Positions 1 through 11,771 of a stretch of DNA of 64,000 bases are shown here, piece after piece. The translations under genes and the position numbers were made by a program. The DNA lies in the NCBI GenBank assembly GCA_029260615.1, contig JAJDCX010000035.1, positions 62,001-126,000 on the forward strand, given 5' to 3'. Positions within the stretch are counted from its first letter, which is position 1, and every line of letters starts with the position of its first letter. The DNA comes from Phycisphaeraceae bacterium. Its GTDB lineage: Bacteria > Planctomycetota > Phycisphaerae > Phycisphaerales > Phycisphaeraceae. The notes under the pieces are model-generated. The model was not told the DNA's origin and did no database searches. It saw only the letters and a list, made by a program, of their open reading frames with translations.

Positions 1-332
1 GGAGCTCCTGAACAATCAATAGATGCCCCGTCGAGCTGACCGGCAGGTACTCCGTGAGCCCCTCGACCATCCCCAACAATATCGCTTGCCACCAGGTCAT
101 CGCCGCTCCCAAATAATGAATTCGCACATCTACCGACGATAGTCTCTATCGGCCGGACCCCGCCTTGCTAAATACCCTGCTGTATGGGAATTAGACAGCC
201 TATCCGGCCTTGCCTTGACAACTTACCGTTGATATCATCTGTTTATCCGGATTAATGGATGTTTCTCTAAGCCCCGCTTCTGACCACGAAATCCCACCCC
301 GAGCCACCTCGGGCAAACGACTGGCACCCAGA
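1..332. other. Non-coding leader before metH
   Basis: No convincing gene is visible here. A short perfect hairpin (CGATAG, TCT loop, CTATCG) lies at 137-151 and could end a transcript entering from outside the window, although it has no T-tract. A TTGACA hexamer at about 213-218 has no well-spaced -10 partner. I looked for the conserved core of a cobalamin riboswitch, which can precede methionine synthase genes, and did not see it. Confidence 0.4.
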
Positions 333-3877
<3,545 letters not shown>

Positions 3878-3881
<4 letters not shown>

Positions 3882-4411
3882 AGGAGTCAATCTTCTCTCA
3901 ACCACCCACCCGGCTACAGATTCGAGCGGCAGACTCCATTGATGTGCCTCAAGCAGCCTCAATTATGCGCAGTGCTACGCAATGGCTGATCGAAATCGGT
4001 GAGCAGCTCTGGTCCATTGATGAATTCAAGCCTGAAAAGCTAATCCCGTGGGTACAAAACAGGGAGCTTTTTCTCGCGTACCTCAACGGGTCTATTATTG
4101 GCACCATGTTATTGCTTTGGGAAGACCCGACGATCTGGCCCGACAAGCCCCCGAACGAGGCGTTGTATGTACACAAGCTCTGTGTTCGACGTGACCATGC
4201 CGGACAAGGTGTTAGCGATGCCATGCTACAATTCGCAATGGAAGCCGTCGTAAAGTCAGATCGGCAATACCTTCGGATTGATTGTGATGAACGGCCTAAG
4301 CTATGTGCGCTCTATGAGCGATTGGGCTTCATCCGCCACAGTACCTTTCGGGTCGGTTCACTTGACACTATCCGATACCAGATTAACGTTCTTAATCCAT
4401 CGAACGCATAA
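3878..4411 (+). CDS. GNAT-family acetyltransferase
   Basis: A 177-residue protein with the shape of a GNAT N-acetyltransferase. The central strand-turn LCVRRDHAGQGVSDAML is the acetyl-CoA pyrophosphate-binding motif (R/Q-x-x-G-x-G/A), and the end LCALYERLGFIRHSTF is the usual GNAT C-terminal segment. The substrate cannot be told. The GTG start lies in a GTGA overlap with the metH stop, so the two genes are probably translationally coupled, although no pathway link is evident. Codon use is a little more AT-rich than in metH. The family call is firm; the specific role is unknown. Confidence 0.8.
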
Positions 4412-4421
4412 GCAACTAGAC

Positions 4422-5105
4422 CTACTCCCCCACCCCCATCTGCTCAATAAATGCATCCGCCACATCGATCGACACCTGCATTTCCGCGATCAACTGGGCG
4501 ACATCCGTCTCTAGTTCCCCAGCGGTTCCCTCGATCGAGGCAATGGCGCGGGCGTTGAGGTTGTGCTTGAGGAACAGCACCTGGTCTCGGAACGTCGAGA
4601 GGACCGGCTGCATCTTTTCCTCGGCCTTGTGCATCGCGGCGATCATCTGGTCGTACTTCTTGCGTGTCTGCTTGAGCTGCTTCTCACTGACGGAACGCAG
4701 GCTGGCGTTGGTGTATTGCTCAAGCTCGGCCTCCCATTCACTGAACAACGCGGCCGAGACACTCTCCACCGAGTCGATCCGGCTGGTCACCGCGGCGGCC
4801 CGCTTCTCGCTTTCATCAAGCTCGGACTTGAGAGCCTTGTACTTCGCTCCCAACTCACCACCATCGAAGTTGAACAGCGCGGAGAACTGCTCCAGTGCCG
4901 AGGCGAACTGCTCCTTGGCCTCTTCCTGATCGTCCCGGGCGTTTTCAACCCGATCGACCATGATCTCGCGCTTATGGACGCCCATCGCTTCCCACGTCCC
5001 ATAGTAGGCCTTCCCGCAGGAACTCAGCATCATCGCCGAGATGGCCAAAGCGAGAACCAGCCCAGCCCGGGTCAGCCTGCTACCTGCTTGATGGTTCCAC
5101 TTCAT
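4422..5105 (-). CDS. DUF2959-like coiled-coil lipoprotein
   Basis: 227 residues. The N-terminal signal peptide ends in a lipobox (MLSSC, Cys30), followed by KAYYGTWEAMGVHKREIMVDRVENARD, which is characteristic of the DUF2959 family. The rest is almost entirely charged alpha-helix with long coiled-coil stretches. It is predicted to be anchored by lipid to a membrane and to face the periplasm. The function of the family is not established. It points away from the YceI gene and converges on the acetyltransferase gene, with only 10 bp between the two stops. Confidence 0.7.
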   Translation of the reverse strand: MKWNHQAGSRLTRAGLVLALAISAMMLSSCGKAYYGTWEAMGVHKREIMVDRVENARDDQEEAKEQFASALEQFSALFNFDGGELGAKYKALKSELDESEKRAAAVTSRIDSVESVSAALFSEWEAELEQYTNASLRSVSEKQLKQTRKKYDQMIAAMHKAEEKMQPVLSTFRDQVLFLKHNLNARAIASIEGTAGELETDVAQLIAEMQVSIDVADAFIEQMGVGE

Positions 5106-5279
5106 ACGATGGCTCCTCGTTCTTTTTTCAATCCAACAAACAAACGTATTGTCTATTGAGCATGACCCCGCCTATCCTACCAGCAACCCCCGGGAATAGA
5201 ACCGGATAAGACCCTGTTGCGTAACGAGGGCGGACACCAATCAGATTCAAACCCCAGACCACCAGACCAGGAGACTCCC

Positions 5280-5849
5280 ATGACCCATGTATCAAAATAC
5301 CTTGCCATGCTGACCGCTGTTGTGATAACCGTGGGTGCGGGGGGTGCAATCGCATCCGCCGACCAGTGGAAGGTCGATCCCGACCACTCGGCCATCGTCT
5401 TCTCGATCAGCCACCTGGATACCAGCAACCAGCACGGCCGATTCAACGAGATCGCCGGCTCGGTCAACACAGGCGAGCAGGCGTCGTTCGGGTTTACCGT
5501 CCAAGCCGCCAGCGTCGACACCAATAACGCCAAGCGCGACGACCACCTCCGCGGGCCTGACTTCTTCAACGCCAAGCAGTTCCCGACTATCACCTTTGAA
5601 TCCACCGAAGCGACCGCCAACGAGGCCGGCTACGCACTCACCGGCAACATCACGCTCCACGGCGTCACCAACCCCATCACCGTCCAGATGGTCAAGGTCG
5701 GCGAGGCAGATGACCCCTGGGGCAAACACCGCGTCGGCTTCGAGTCCTCCTTCACCGTCAACCGCAGCGACTTCGGCATGGACAACATGCTCGAGATGGT
5801 CGGCGATGAAGTCACCCTGACCGTGAGTTTCGAGGCGATCCGCCAGTGA
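5280..5849 (+). CDS. YceI-family periplasmic protein
   Basis: 189 residues, with a signal peptide cleaved near IASA-DQW, then the YceI lipocalin-like beta-barrel: WKVDPDHSAIVFSISHL, the central NNAKRDDHLRGPDFFN and the end FGMDNMLEMVGDEVTLTVSFEA. Family members bind polyisoprenoid-like lipids in the periplasm; the ligand here is unknown. The ATG at 5280 is preceded by CAGGAG at about 5268, a good ribosome site, so a longer reading from 5217 is not needed. The stop overlaps the following membrane-protein gene by a GTGA, suggesting an operon. Confidence 0.9.
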   Translation: MTHVSKYLAMLTAVVITVGAGGAIASADQWKVDPDHSAIVFSISHLDTSNQHGRFNEIAGSVNTGEQASFGFTVQAASVDTNNAKRDDHLRGPDFFNAKQFPTITFESTEATANEAGYALTGNITLHGVTNPITVQMVKVGEADDPWGKHRVGFESSFTVNRSDFGMDNMLEMVGDEVTLTVSFEAIRQ

Positions 5850-6757
5850 CCGAGCTAGTCTGGATCGTGATTGATCTATTGCCGCTGGGCGCGATCTCTG
5901 CGGCTTTGGCTTGGGGTCTGGTCAGAAACAAGGACTCCCGCCAGGGTGGGTTACCAGCGATCGGCTGGTTCATGAGTATCGGCTTGGCCACATTGATCGG
6001 ACTGCTCTCTCTTACGGGCTTGCCGCCTTGGAAGTCGATCGAGTCCAAGCACTGGTTGGTGATGGCGGTCGTCCCCGCTGCGTTTTTCGTTGCGTTGATC
6101 GGCTCGATCCCCAAGACCCCAAAGGTGCTGACGTGGCTGCTTAGGGTGCTTGTTGCGGCGGGAGTCGCGCCCGTGTTGATGCAACCGATGGTACGTTACA
6201 ACTGGAGCGTTAGCGAGGCGGCAGGCTGGCTCGGCGGGTTAGGCGCGACGATCCTTGCCGTATGGATTCTCATGCATCTGTACACGGTGCGGTACGGCGG
6301 ACGGGCGCCGCTGTTTGTTATAGGTGCCACCGCCGCCGGCGTCGCCGCATGCACATTCGCCTCGGGCAGCATCACCGCCGGCCAGCTCACCGGTTCATTC
6401 GCTGTGGTGCTAGGCGGGGCTTGGTTGGCGACGTCGCGCAGCAAGACATGCACCCATGCTGGGCCGGCCCTGACCGACCTAACGATCCCGCTGCTGCTTG
6501 GGCTTCTGATCAATAGCTGGGCTTACAGTTGGCAGATGCAGCACGAGCCCTGGGCTTCACGTGTCGTGGCCATCCTGCTAGTCGTAGCTCCGCTTGGGCT
6601 GTGGGCGGACAGGCTGCCGTGGCTTAAGCGGCTTTCCAGCACAAGACAGGCCGTGCTCGGCAGCGCCGTATCACTTTCATTAATCGCGGTCGCGCTGAGC
6701 ATCGCCGGGTACGAGGCCTATCTGCGGGCCCAAGCCACCGGGCCCAGCTATTATTAA
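5846..6757 (+). CDS. Polytopic membrane protein of unknown function
   Basis: 303 residues with about eight hydrophobic helices and no soluble domain; I do not recognise the family. The GTG start lies in a 4-bp overlap with the YceI stop, suggesting co-expression. The last 19 residues (IAGYEAYLRAQATGPSYY) matter for genome history: a decayed copy of the same tail (LAGYESAPRAQDAGPSYY), 14,271 bp downstream at 20972-21028, sits directly before the intact tRNA-Ala. The gene therefore originally stood next to that tRNA, and the cytochrome cassette now separates them. Confidence 0.75.
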   Translation: MTELVWIVIDLLPLGAISAALAWGLVRNKDSRQGGLPAIGWFMSIGLATLIGLLSLTGLPPWKSIESKHWLVMAVVPAAFFVALIGSIPKTPKVLTWLLRVLVAAGVAPVLMQPMVRYNWSVSEAAGWLGGLGATILAVWILMHLYTVRYGGRAPLFVIGATAAGVAACTFASGSITAGQLTGSFAVVLGGAWLATSRSKTCTHAGPALTDLTIPLLLGLLINSWAYSWQMQHEPWASRVVAILLVVAPLGLWADRLPWLKRLSSTRQAVLGSAVSLSLIAVALSIAGYEAYLRAQATGPSYY

Positions 6758-6845
6758 CTCACTTGGCATACCCGGTCAGGCCGACATACGGCCTCACCCC
6801 TTGGGGCCATAGCTCAGTTGGGAGATCGCCTGCTTTGCAAGCAGG
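6700..6845 (+). repeat. Left copy of the direct repeat bounding the cytochrome cassette
   Basis: Bases 6740-6845 match 21011-21116 at a constant offset of 14,271 bp with six mismatches over 106 bases. Weaker similarity, including the same reading frame, extends back to about 6700. The block holds the end of the membrane-protein gene, the tRNA-Ala promoter region and the tRNA 5' half. Here the -35 TTGGCA (6763-6768) is kept but the -10 has changed to CATACG (6785-6790). Confidence 0.9.
6803..6845 (+). pseudogene. tRNA-Ala 5' fragment (pseudo-tRNA)
   Basis: Matches the first 43 bases of the intact tRNA-Ala at 21074, including the TGC anticodon loop, with one change in the D-arm (G to T at 6826). 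After GCAGG the sequence departs completely, so the variable loop, T-arm and 3' acceptor strand are missing. Together with the degraded -10 box this makes a functional tRNA very unlikely. Confidence 0.88.
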
Positions 6846-7034
6846 TCACATTTTGCAGATACGACCCCGTAAGTTCTTTTACAACATTCTCATATCACAA
6901 TATTTTCTGACGCTTGGCACGTCTATATAAGTGACTTTTTGGGGCTACTGGGCGTCATAAAGAGTCGTTTGTGTGGCCCACAGTCAGCCAGGCGCTACGC
7001 TTTTAGGCTGACGTTTGTAATCTGCTCTAAAACG

Positions 7035-8714
7035 CTAATCCAATCTCAATACCCGCGCGGCCCGGCTACGCCAGATCTTCTCAGGCAACAGCCCGACACC
7101 GATAATCAATAACTGGCTGACTACGAACAGCATCAGCCAGGACACCGCCGAGTCCATGAAGCCGTAAGAGTGCAGCCCTCGGCCAAGCATGTTCACGCCG
7201 AACCAGGACCAACTGGTCACCACACTGCCGAAGATCGCGAGCACCGCCAGGCCGCGGTGCTTGACGACCCCGCCCCAACGTGTGTGCAGCACCAGCGCGT
7301 TCCATAACACGATAATCATCGCGCCGTTCTCTTTGGGGTCCCATCCCCAGAACCGCCCCCAGGACTGGTCAGCCCATATCCCCCCAAGAATCGTGCCAAC
7401 GAAACTGAACAGCGTTGCGAAACAGATGATCCCGTAGATACGCTGCGCCAGATGTCTCGCTTCGTGCTTGCCAAGTGTTCGTGTGAAGACACCACGCAAG
7501 ATGTATAGCACCCCTAGGAATCCAGCCAGATAAGTCGATGCATAACCAAGTGTGATGACGACCACATGCGTCGCCAGCCAGAAATTCGTATCAAGCACCG
7601 CCTGTAGCACAGCCATACTATCACCACTACCCGATAAGCCCTGCGCAACCAGCAGCGTCAGGAACCCGGTCGCCGCGCCCGACACCGAACCGATGCCGTC
7701 ACGGAACAGGTACTCAAGGATCAGACACAGCAGCACGCACCCCCAACCGATGAAGATCGCGGACGAATACAGGTTCGTCACAGGCGGCCTCCCCGACAGG
7801 TAGACCCGGATCACGATGCCCAGTGTATGCACCAACCAGACAAGCAAAAGCAGACTCGTCGCCGACTGCCGCATCGGCTCCGATGACCGCAGCCAGGAGA
7901 ACAAGACCAGCAGGCCCGTGACCACATAGAGAACAAGCGTCCGGTGAAACAGCCCGTATCGATTGAGCTTCGCTTCCAGCACCGCCTTACTTGTGTCCTC
8001 CGGGTGACTCACCCGCAACGCCTTGTCCAGCGACACCGCGTGTTGATTGAAACTACCAATATCCCCTTGTTTGTAAGCATCAAACAAGGCGGTGTATGTC
8101 CGGGCAACTTCGCTACCCGAAGGCGAACCCGCGTGCATCGTCGTGTGTAACGGCGTCCAGCCCTGATGCCCCGGCCCGGTTGGAACTATGTGTATCGTAA
8201 ACAGCCCGCTTAACGTTTGGTACAACGACAACTGATTGCCCAGTTCCAGCACCTTGTTCTGCATCAGATCCCGGTCCACCTTGGGCGTTGTCTGCGCCTG
8301 GCCAAGCTGCATCTGCAACTCGCTCCCCCGCTGCATCAACCTGTCATACGAGAACCGTTTGGCATTGATATCTTCGATATCCATCAGCGCACGCACACCG
8401 GGGTGATCGACACGGAACACCGGGTAACTACTCGCCAGCCCCGGCCGGGTGTGCAGGTCCAGCAGCCAGGTGACAGCATCAGTCTTCACGCCATCATTCT
8501 TAAACGACTGCCTGCCGCTGATAATCATCAGGCAGTTGCGTGCGACACTGTCCAATGGCTTGATCCTGCCCGCGTAAGAAACAGGCAACTCCCCAACCCG
8601 ACCAATATCAAACCCGTCCGCCGAACGACGATCCACCAACGGCACAAGCAGATACGCCAACCCCAACAGGATCGTTACCAGCACCATCCAGAACCCGTTT
8701 CTGCTTCTACTCAC
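7035..8714 (-). CDS. ccsA: Cytochrome c assembly protein, CcsA/ResC type
   Basis: 559-residue polytopic membrane protein. It has an N-terminal helix, a soluble periplasmic region to about residue 240 and then a block of helices. The haem-handling signature WGWDPKENGAMIIVLWN (about residues 454-470) is the WWD motif of CcsA/CcmC/CcmF proteins, with flanking histidines in TRWGG and NLYSSAIF contexts. With ResB it forms the system II synthetase that attaches haem to CXXCH motifs outside the cytoplasmic membrane. The GTG at 8714 lies in a GTGA overlap with the resB stop, which I prefer over a longer reading from 8789 that would run deep into resB. It stands divergent to two cytochromes with 51 haem motifs, the obvious clients. 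Confidence 0.88.
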   Translation of the reverse strand: MSRSRNGFWMVLVTILLGLAYLLVPLVDRRSADGFDIGRVGELPVSYAGRIKPLDSVARNCLMIISGRQSFKNDGVKTDAVTWLLDLHTRPGLASSYPVFRVDHPGVRALMDIEDINAKRFSYDRLMQRGSELQMQLGQAQTTPKVDRDLMQNKVLELGNQLSLYQTLSGLFTIHIVPTGPGHQGWTPLHTTMHAGSPSGSEVARTYTALFDAYKQGDIGSFNQHAVSLDKALRVSHPEDTSKAVLEAKLNRYGLFHRTLVLYVVTGLLVLFSWLRSSEPMRQSATSLLLLVWLVHTLGIVIRVYLSGRPPVTNLYSSAIFIGWGCVLLCLILEYLFRDGIGSVSGAATGFLTLLVAQGLSGSGDSMAVLQAVLDTNFWLATHVVVITLGYASTYLAGFLGVLYILRGVFTRTLGKHEARHLAQRIYGIICFATLFSFVGTILGGIWADQSWGRFWGWDPKENGAMIIVLWNALVLHTRWGGVVKHRGLAVLAIFGSVVTSWSWFGVNMLGRGLHSYGFMDSAVSWLMLFVVSQLLIIGVGLLPEKIWRSRAARVLRLD

Positions 8715-10132
8715 AATGTTTGCCTCCGCAAAAACCGGATCAGGTTGGACCCGAACTGAAACACCAACCCGATAGAGCCCAGCGCACAAGCGATGTAGGG
8801 AATCGTCCAGCCCGGGTTGCGAACCGCCATCAACACCGTCCCACGATCAGGTTCCCCCTCGTTTGCCCCGGGGATCCAGCTCGACTGGAAGTACGTCTCC
8901 CCGCCATACCGCAGCGGGCTGTTCATGCGGATGTTGATCTCCCGGTCGATGCTGCGCACCGGATCAACAAGCCGTATCTCGCTGGAGAAGTTCCGCGGTA
9001 TGGATGTCCCCGGATAAACATCGTGATGAAACTTGATCAGGTGCATCGAATAAGGCTTGTAATACCGCTTAAAGCGCAGGTAGATCATGTAGGCCTTCCC
9101 CCCCGCGACAAGCCGCTGCCCCGTCACGATGTGGGCATCGGTCTGGAAGTGTGGCGAGACAAGGTAACGCCCGATGGGCTCCTGGCCGTGACTGAATGTG
9201 ACCAATGCAGCGGGCACGTTGATCATCCGATCAGGATCGACCCCCGACACCGTGCGCGCCGGGCCGGCGGAGTAATTCACACCAAACCCGTGCGTCGCCT
9301 CAGCCTTGAGCCTCCCCCCCCCCGGCGTCAGCGGCATCAGCTGTGAGTTACCAAGGTACCGATCCACGGTGATCGAGATCGGCAAACCCGGCAGCGCGTT
9401 CGCCCGTCGATCAGTAGCCGCACGCCTTAACACAGATTGCGGCACCACCGTGGTGACGTCGTGGTCCGGGTCGGATGGATCGATAACCGCCAGCTCCACC
9501 TCGCGGATGTCGTGCGACCAGTGCGCGGTCATGCCCTCGTAGATCGGCATCTGCGTCTCGATCGCCGTCACCGCGGTCACCACCTCGCCGACCAGCAGCA
9601 GGATCAAGGCCGAATGGATAAGTATGATCCCGCCACGCCGTCCAAAGACGATCACGCACCCAACAACCAGCGGACTATAAACAACCGAACCCAGCACCAT
9701 CAACGGCAGAACACCTGGATACCCACCGCCAAACGCTAGAATTTCCCCGGGAATGGGGCTGTTATGAAACCACGCAACCAGCAGCCCGCCCGCCATCGTC
9801 AACACAAGCCCGCCCGCCAGCCCGCCACCACGAGCCTTGACCTTAAAACGCAGCACATGCGCCGTCAGTAAATTAACCAACATCGCGGCCCCGATCGTAT
9901 ACCCGCCGGGGAACGGCACCTCGCCTCGAATCTCATAGCTGCGCGGGAAGAAGATCTGTAACGGGATATACACCCTGAAACTTCGGAAGTACCCGTGCAC
10001 TACATCCCATATCCCCATGTCAACCTGCGCAAGCGTCCCCGCAAGGACCAGCACGATCGACAGCGCCAGCAGCACAACGGTCAACTTCAACGAGGCCAGC
10101 GGTTTTAGCAGTGTCTTGATGGTTTGAAGCAT
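8711..10132 (-). CDS. resB: Cytochrome c biogenesis protein, ResB type
   Basis: 473 residues, partner of CcsA in system II cytochrome c maturation. Three or four N-terminal helices (LKLTVVLLALSIVLVLAGTLAQVD is typical of ResB) and one C-terminal helix surround a large periplasmic domain. That domain contains HSALILLLVGE at its membrane entry and a late FQSSW motif, both usual in ResB. The ATG at 10132 gives the typical ResB start MLQTIKTLLKPLASLK; an upstream TTG at 10165 would overlap the preceding gene by 14 bp. No strong Shine-Dalgarno sequence is seen for either. Confidence 0.85.
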   Translation of the reverse strand: MLQTIKTLLKPLASLKLTVVLLALSIVLVLAGTLAQVDMGIWDVVHGYFRSFRVYIPLQIFFPRSYEIRGEVPFPGGYTIGAAMLVNLLTAHVLRFKVKARGGGLAGGLVLTMAGGLLVAWFHNSPIPGEILAFGGGYPGVLPLMVLGSVVYSPLVVGCVIVFGRRGGIILIHSALILLLVGEVVTAVTAIETQMPIYEGMTAHWSHDIREVELAVIDPSDPDHDVTTVVPQSVLRRAATDRRANALPGLPISITVDRYLGNSQLMPLTPGGGRLKAEATHGFGVNYSAGPARTVSGVDPDRMINVPAALVTFSHGQEPIGRYLVSPHFQTDAHIVTGQRLVAGGKAYMIYLRFKRYYKPYSMHLIKFHHDVYPGTSIPRNFSSEIRLVDPVRSIDREINIRMNSPLRYGGETYFQSSWIPGANEGEPDRGTVLMAVRNPGWTIPYIACALGSIGLVFQFGSNLIRFLRRQTL

Positions 10133-10151
10133 ATGGATTGCAGACCGTCTG

Positions 10152-11291
10152 TTAGTTTCCGTCAAAATGGATCGACGCGATGAACAGATTGTAATTCTCG
10201 ACCTGGTCGCCGAGCAGCAGATCCGAGCCTGTCATCTTAAAGAACCACGACTGGCCGTTGCGCATCACCGACGCCACCACGATACCCGGGCGCATCGGGC
10301 CTTCACCAGCCGCCGCGAATCGGTAGGACTTCCCAGGCAGCCCGCCGATCTGAATGTCCGATACGATCTGTTGATTAAGGTCAGCAACCGGTGACAACCC
10401 CAGCTGCCCGCGCCACCGGTTGACGTTAGCCAGTTCACCACCCACGTCGCCGGGGAACCGTGTGATGGCAAGATCGCCCGAGGCCGATCCGTCACTGAAT
10501 ACAAGCGTCCCCAACCTCGCCGTCCTCGGCTGAGGGTCAAACCTCCACCCCTCCGGCACCTCATACCGCAATGGACCGATCGAAGGCGGCCCACCGTCCA
10601 GCAAAGCCGATGTTGAATGCGCGTGGGGATTGGTATGGGCCGTTTCAACTGAACGCACCGAGCGGAACAGATCCATAAGCTCAGGCTCCGCCGCAGCGAT
10701 TACATCAAGCCCAGCTCGTGCCTTAAAAAACCATGTCGCGTCCCGGCTCTTGAATATCGCTGCGATCATACGCTCTTGTTGGCCTTCACTATCAGCAGGG
10801 GCCGGCCCCAACAGATCGACAACGGTGCCGGGGGATGCGCCGGATTCCAGGGGATGCAACAACTCGGTCAGGCCTGTCTCGCCGACATCCGCCAGCCCCA
10901 TCTGCCCTTGCCAGCGGTTCACATTCGCCAGCAGACTCCCCGCCCGGGATGGCAGCCTCGCCACCGTAACCGTGATCTTCGATGCTGCCTCACCCCCGGT
11001 TTCCACAGCCCCCCCGGTCAACGTCGCGAAGCGCATCGGACCGCCGCCGGATTCCTCTTCCCATCCGTCGGGCAGTTCCCACACAAACGCCTGCGCATCA
11101 GTCATCGTCGGCGCACCCATGACGCCCGATGGCGCAAACGGCGCAACAGCAACAGTGGAATCCTTTGGCGAACTGTACGTGTGTACCTGCTCCTGCTCAC
11201 CACACGCATACAACATCATCACGATGAGACAACACGTTGTCCTGTTAGCGATCTTGCGGACACCGAGACGTTTGCGTGTGGTTTGATGCAT
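10152..11291 (-). CDS. Lipoprotein with an internally duplicated domain, unknown function
   Basis: 379 residues, with a signal peptide and a lipobox ending at Cys30 (LYAC). Two related domains follow, at roughly residues 65-205 and 230-379. Each starts with a W/Y-x-x-P-x-GW motif (WELPDGW, YEVPEGW), contains LANVNRWxGQxGL, and ends with a W-FFK strand (ATWFFKA, QSWFFKM). I do not recognise the family by name. It is the first gene of the unit that continues into resB and ccsA, with a good ribosome site (GGGAG, 7 bases before ATG 11291). A chaperone or accessory role in cytochrome maturation or the conduit is an inference from position only. Confidence 0.7.
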   Translation of the reverse strand: MHQTTRKRLGVRKIANRTTCCLIVMMLYACGEQEQVHTYSSPKDSTVAVAPFAPSGVMGAPTMTDAQAFVWELPDGWEEESGGGPMRFATLTGGAVETGGEAASKITVTVARLPSRAGSLLANVNRWQGQMGLADVGETGLTELLHPLESGASPGTVVDLLGPAPADSEGQQERMIAAIFKSRDATWFFKARAGLDVIAAAEPELMDLFRSVRSVETAHTNPHAHSTSALLDGGPPSIGPLRYEVPEGWRFDPQPRTARLGTLVFSDGSASGDLAITRFPGDVGGELANVNRWRGQLGLSPVADLNQQIVSDIQIGGLPGKSYRFAAAGEGPMRPGIVVASVMRNGQSWFFKMTGSDLLLGDQVENYNLFIASIHFDGN

Positions 11292-11771
11292 GGCTGACTC
11301 CCAGGCGGCTTGTTACGACTGGCGGGATTATCGTTGATCCGAACGAATTATGCTTGGATTTAAGGGGTTTTTCGGGTAGTGATTTTCCCCGTAACCACTG
11401 GGCATATCCCCTTGGCAACTAATCACAAACAAGGCATCCACCCGCTCGTGTGATGCAAATCACTCCCATAAAAACCGCGTAGATTCGGCGGCATTTCGTC
11501 GTTCACGCAGCAAGAACAGTTTTATAAGTCCACACACAACGGGTCTTTAGCATGGAGCACACCTAGGGTCGTCGGTGCTTTTCCGGTGCATTAAACAATG
11601 CGCAAAGGACGATTTACGCGGGGGTTGAAGTTCGCTTTCGATGTGGTAGTTAAGCATAGACCATGCCGATAACTTCATGGTGTGATGCGCGTCGGATCGG
11701 CGGGAGCCGGCACGCCTTACACCTCGCAGACCCGTTACTGATTCCGTGTGGTTCCCGTCAGGTGTGTGTGT
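11292..11771. promoter_or_regulatory. Divergent control region of the cytochrome cassette
   Basis: About 480 non-coding bases separate the two divergent units, so both promoters should lie here. A CRP/FNR-type palindrome is visible at 11449-11464 and is listed separately. A TATAAG hexamer near 11524 is a possible -10 box for the rightward operon, but I see no convincing -35 partner. Confidence 0.5.
11449..11464. promoter_or_regulatory. CRP/FNR-family operator candidate
   Basis: TGTGATGCAAATCACT is a TGTGA-N6-TCACT palindrome, one base short of the classical CRP consensus TGTGA-N6-TCACA. It sits between the cytochrome-assembly unit and the multihaem operon. Regulators of the CRP/FNR superfamily commonly respond to oxygen, nitric oxide, redox state or cAMP. 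No such regulator gene is in the window. Confidence 0.5.

Noticed and set aside
1..332. Cobalamin or SAM riboswitch upstream of metH
   Set aside because: I could not find the conserved core of either class in this stretch; only a 6-bp hairpin is visible.
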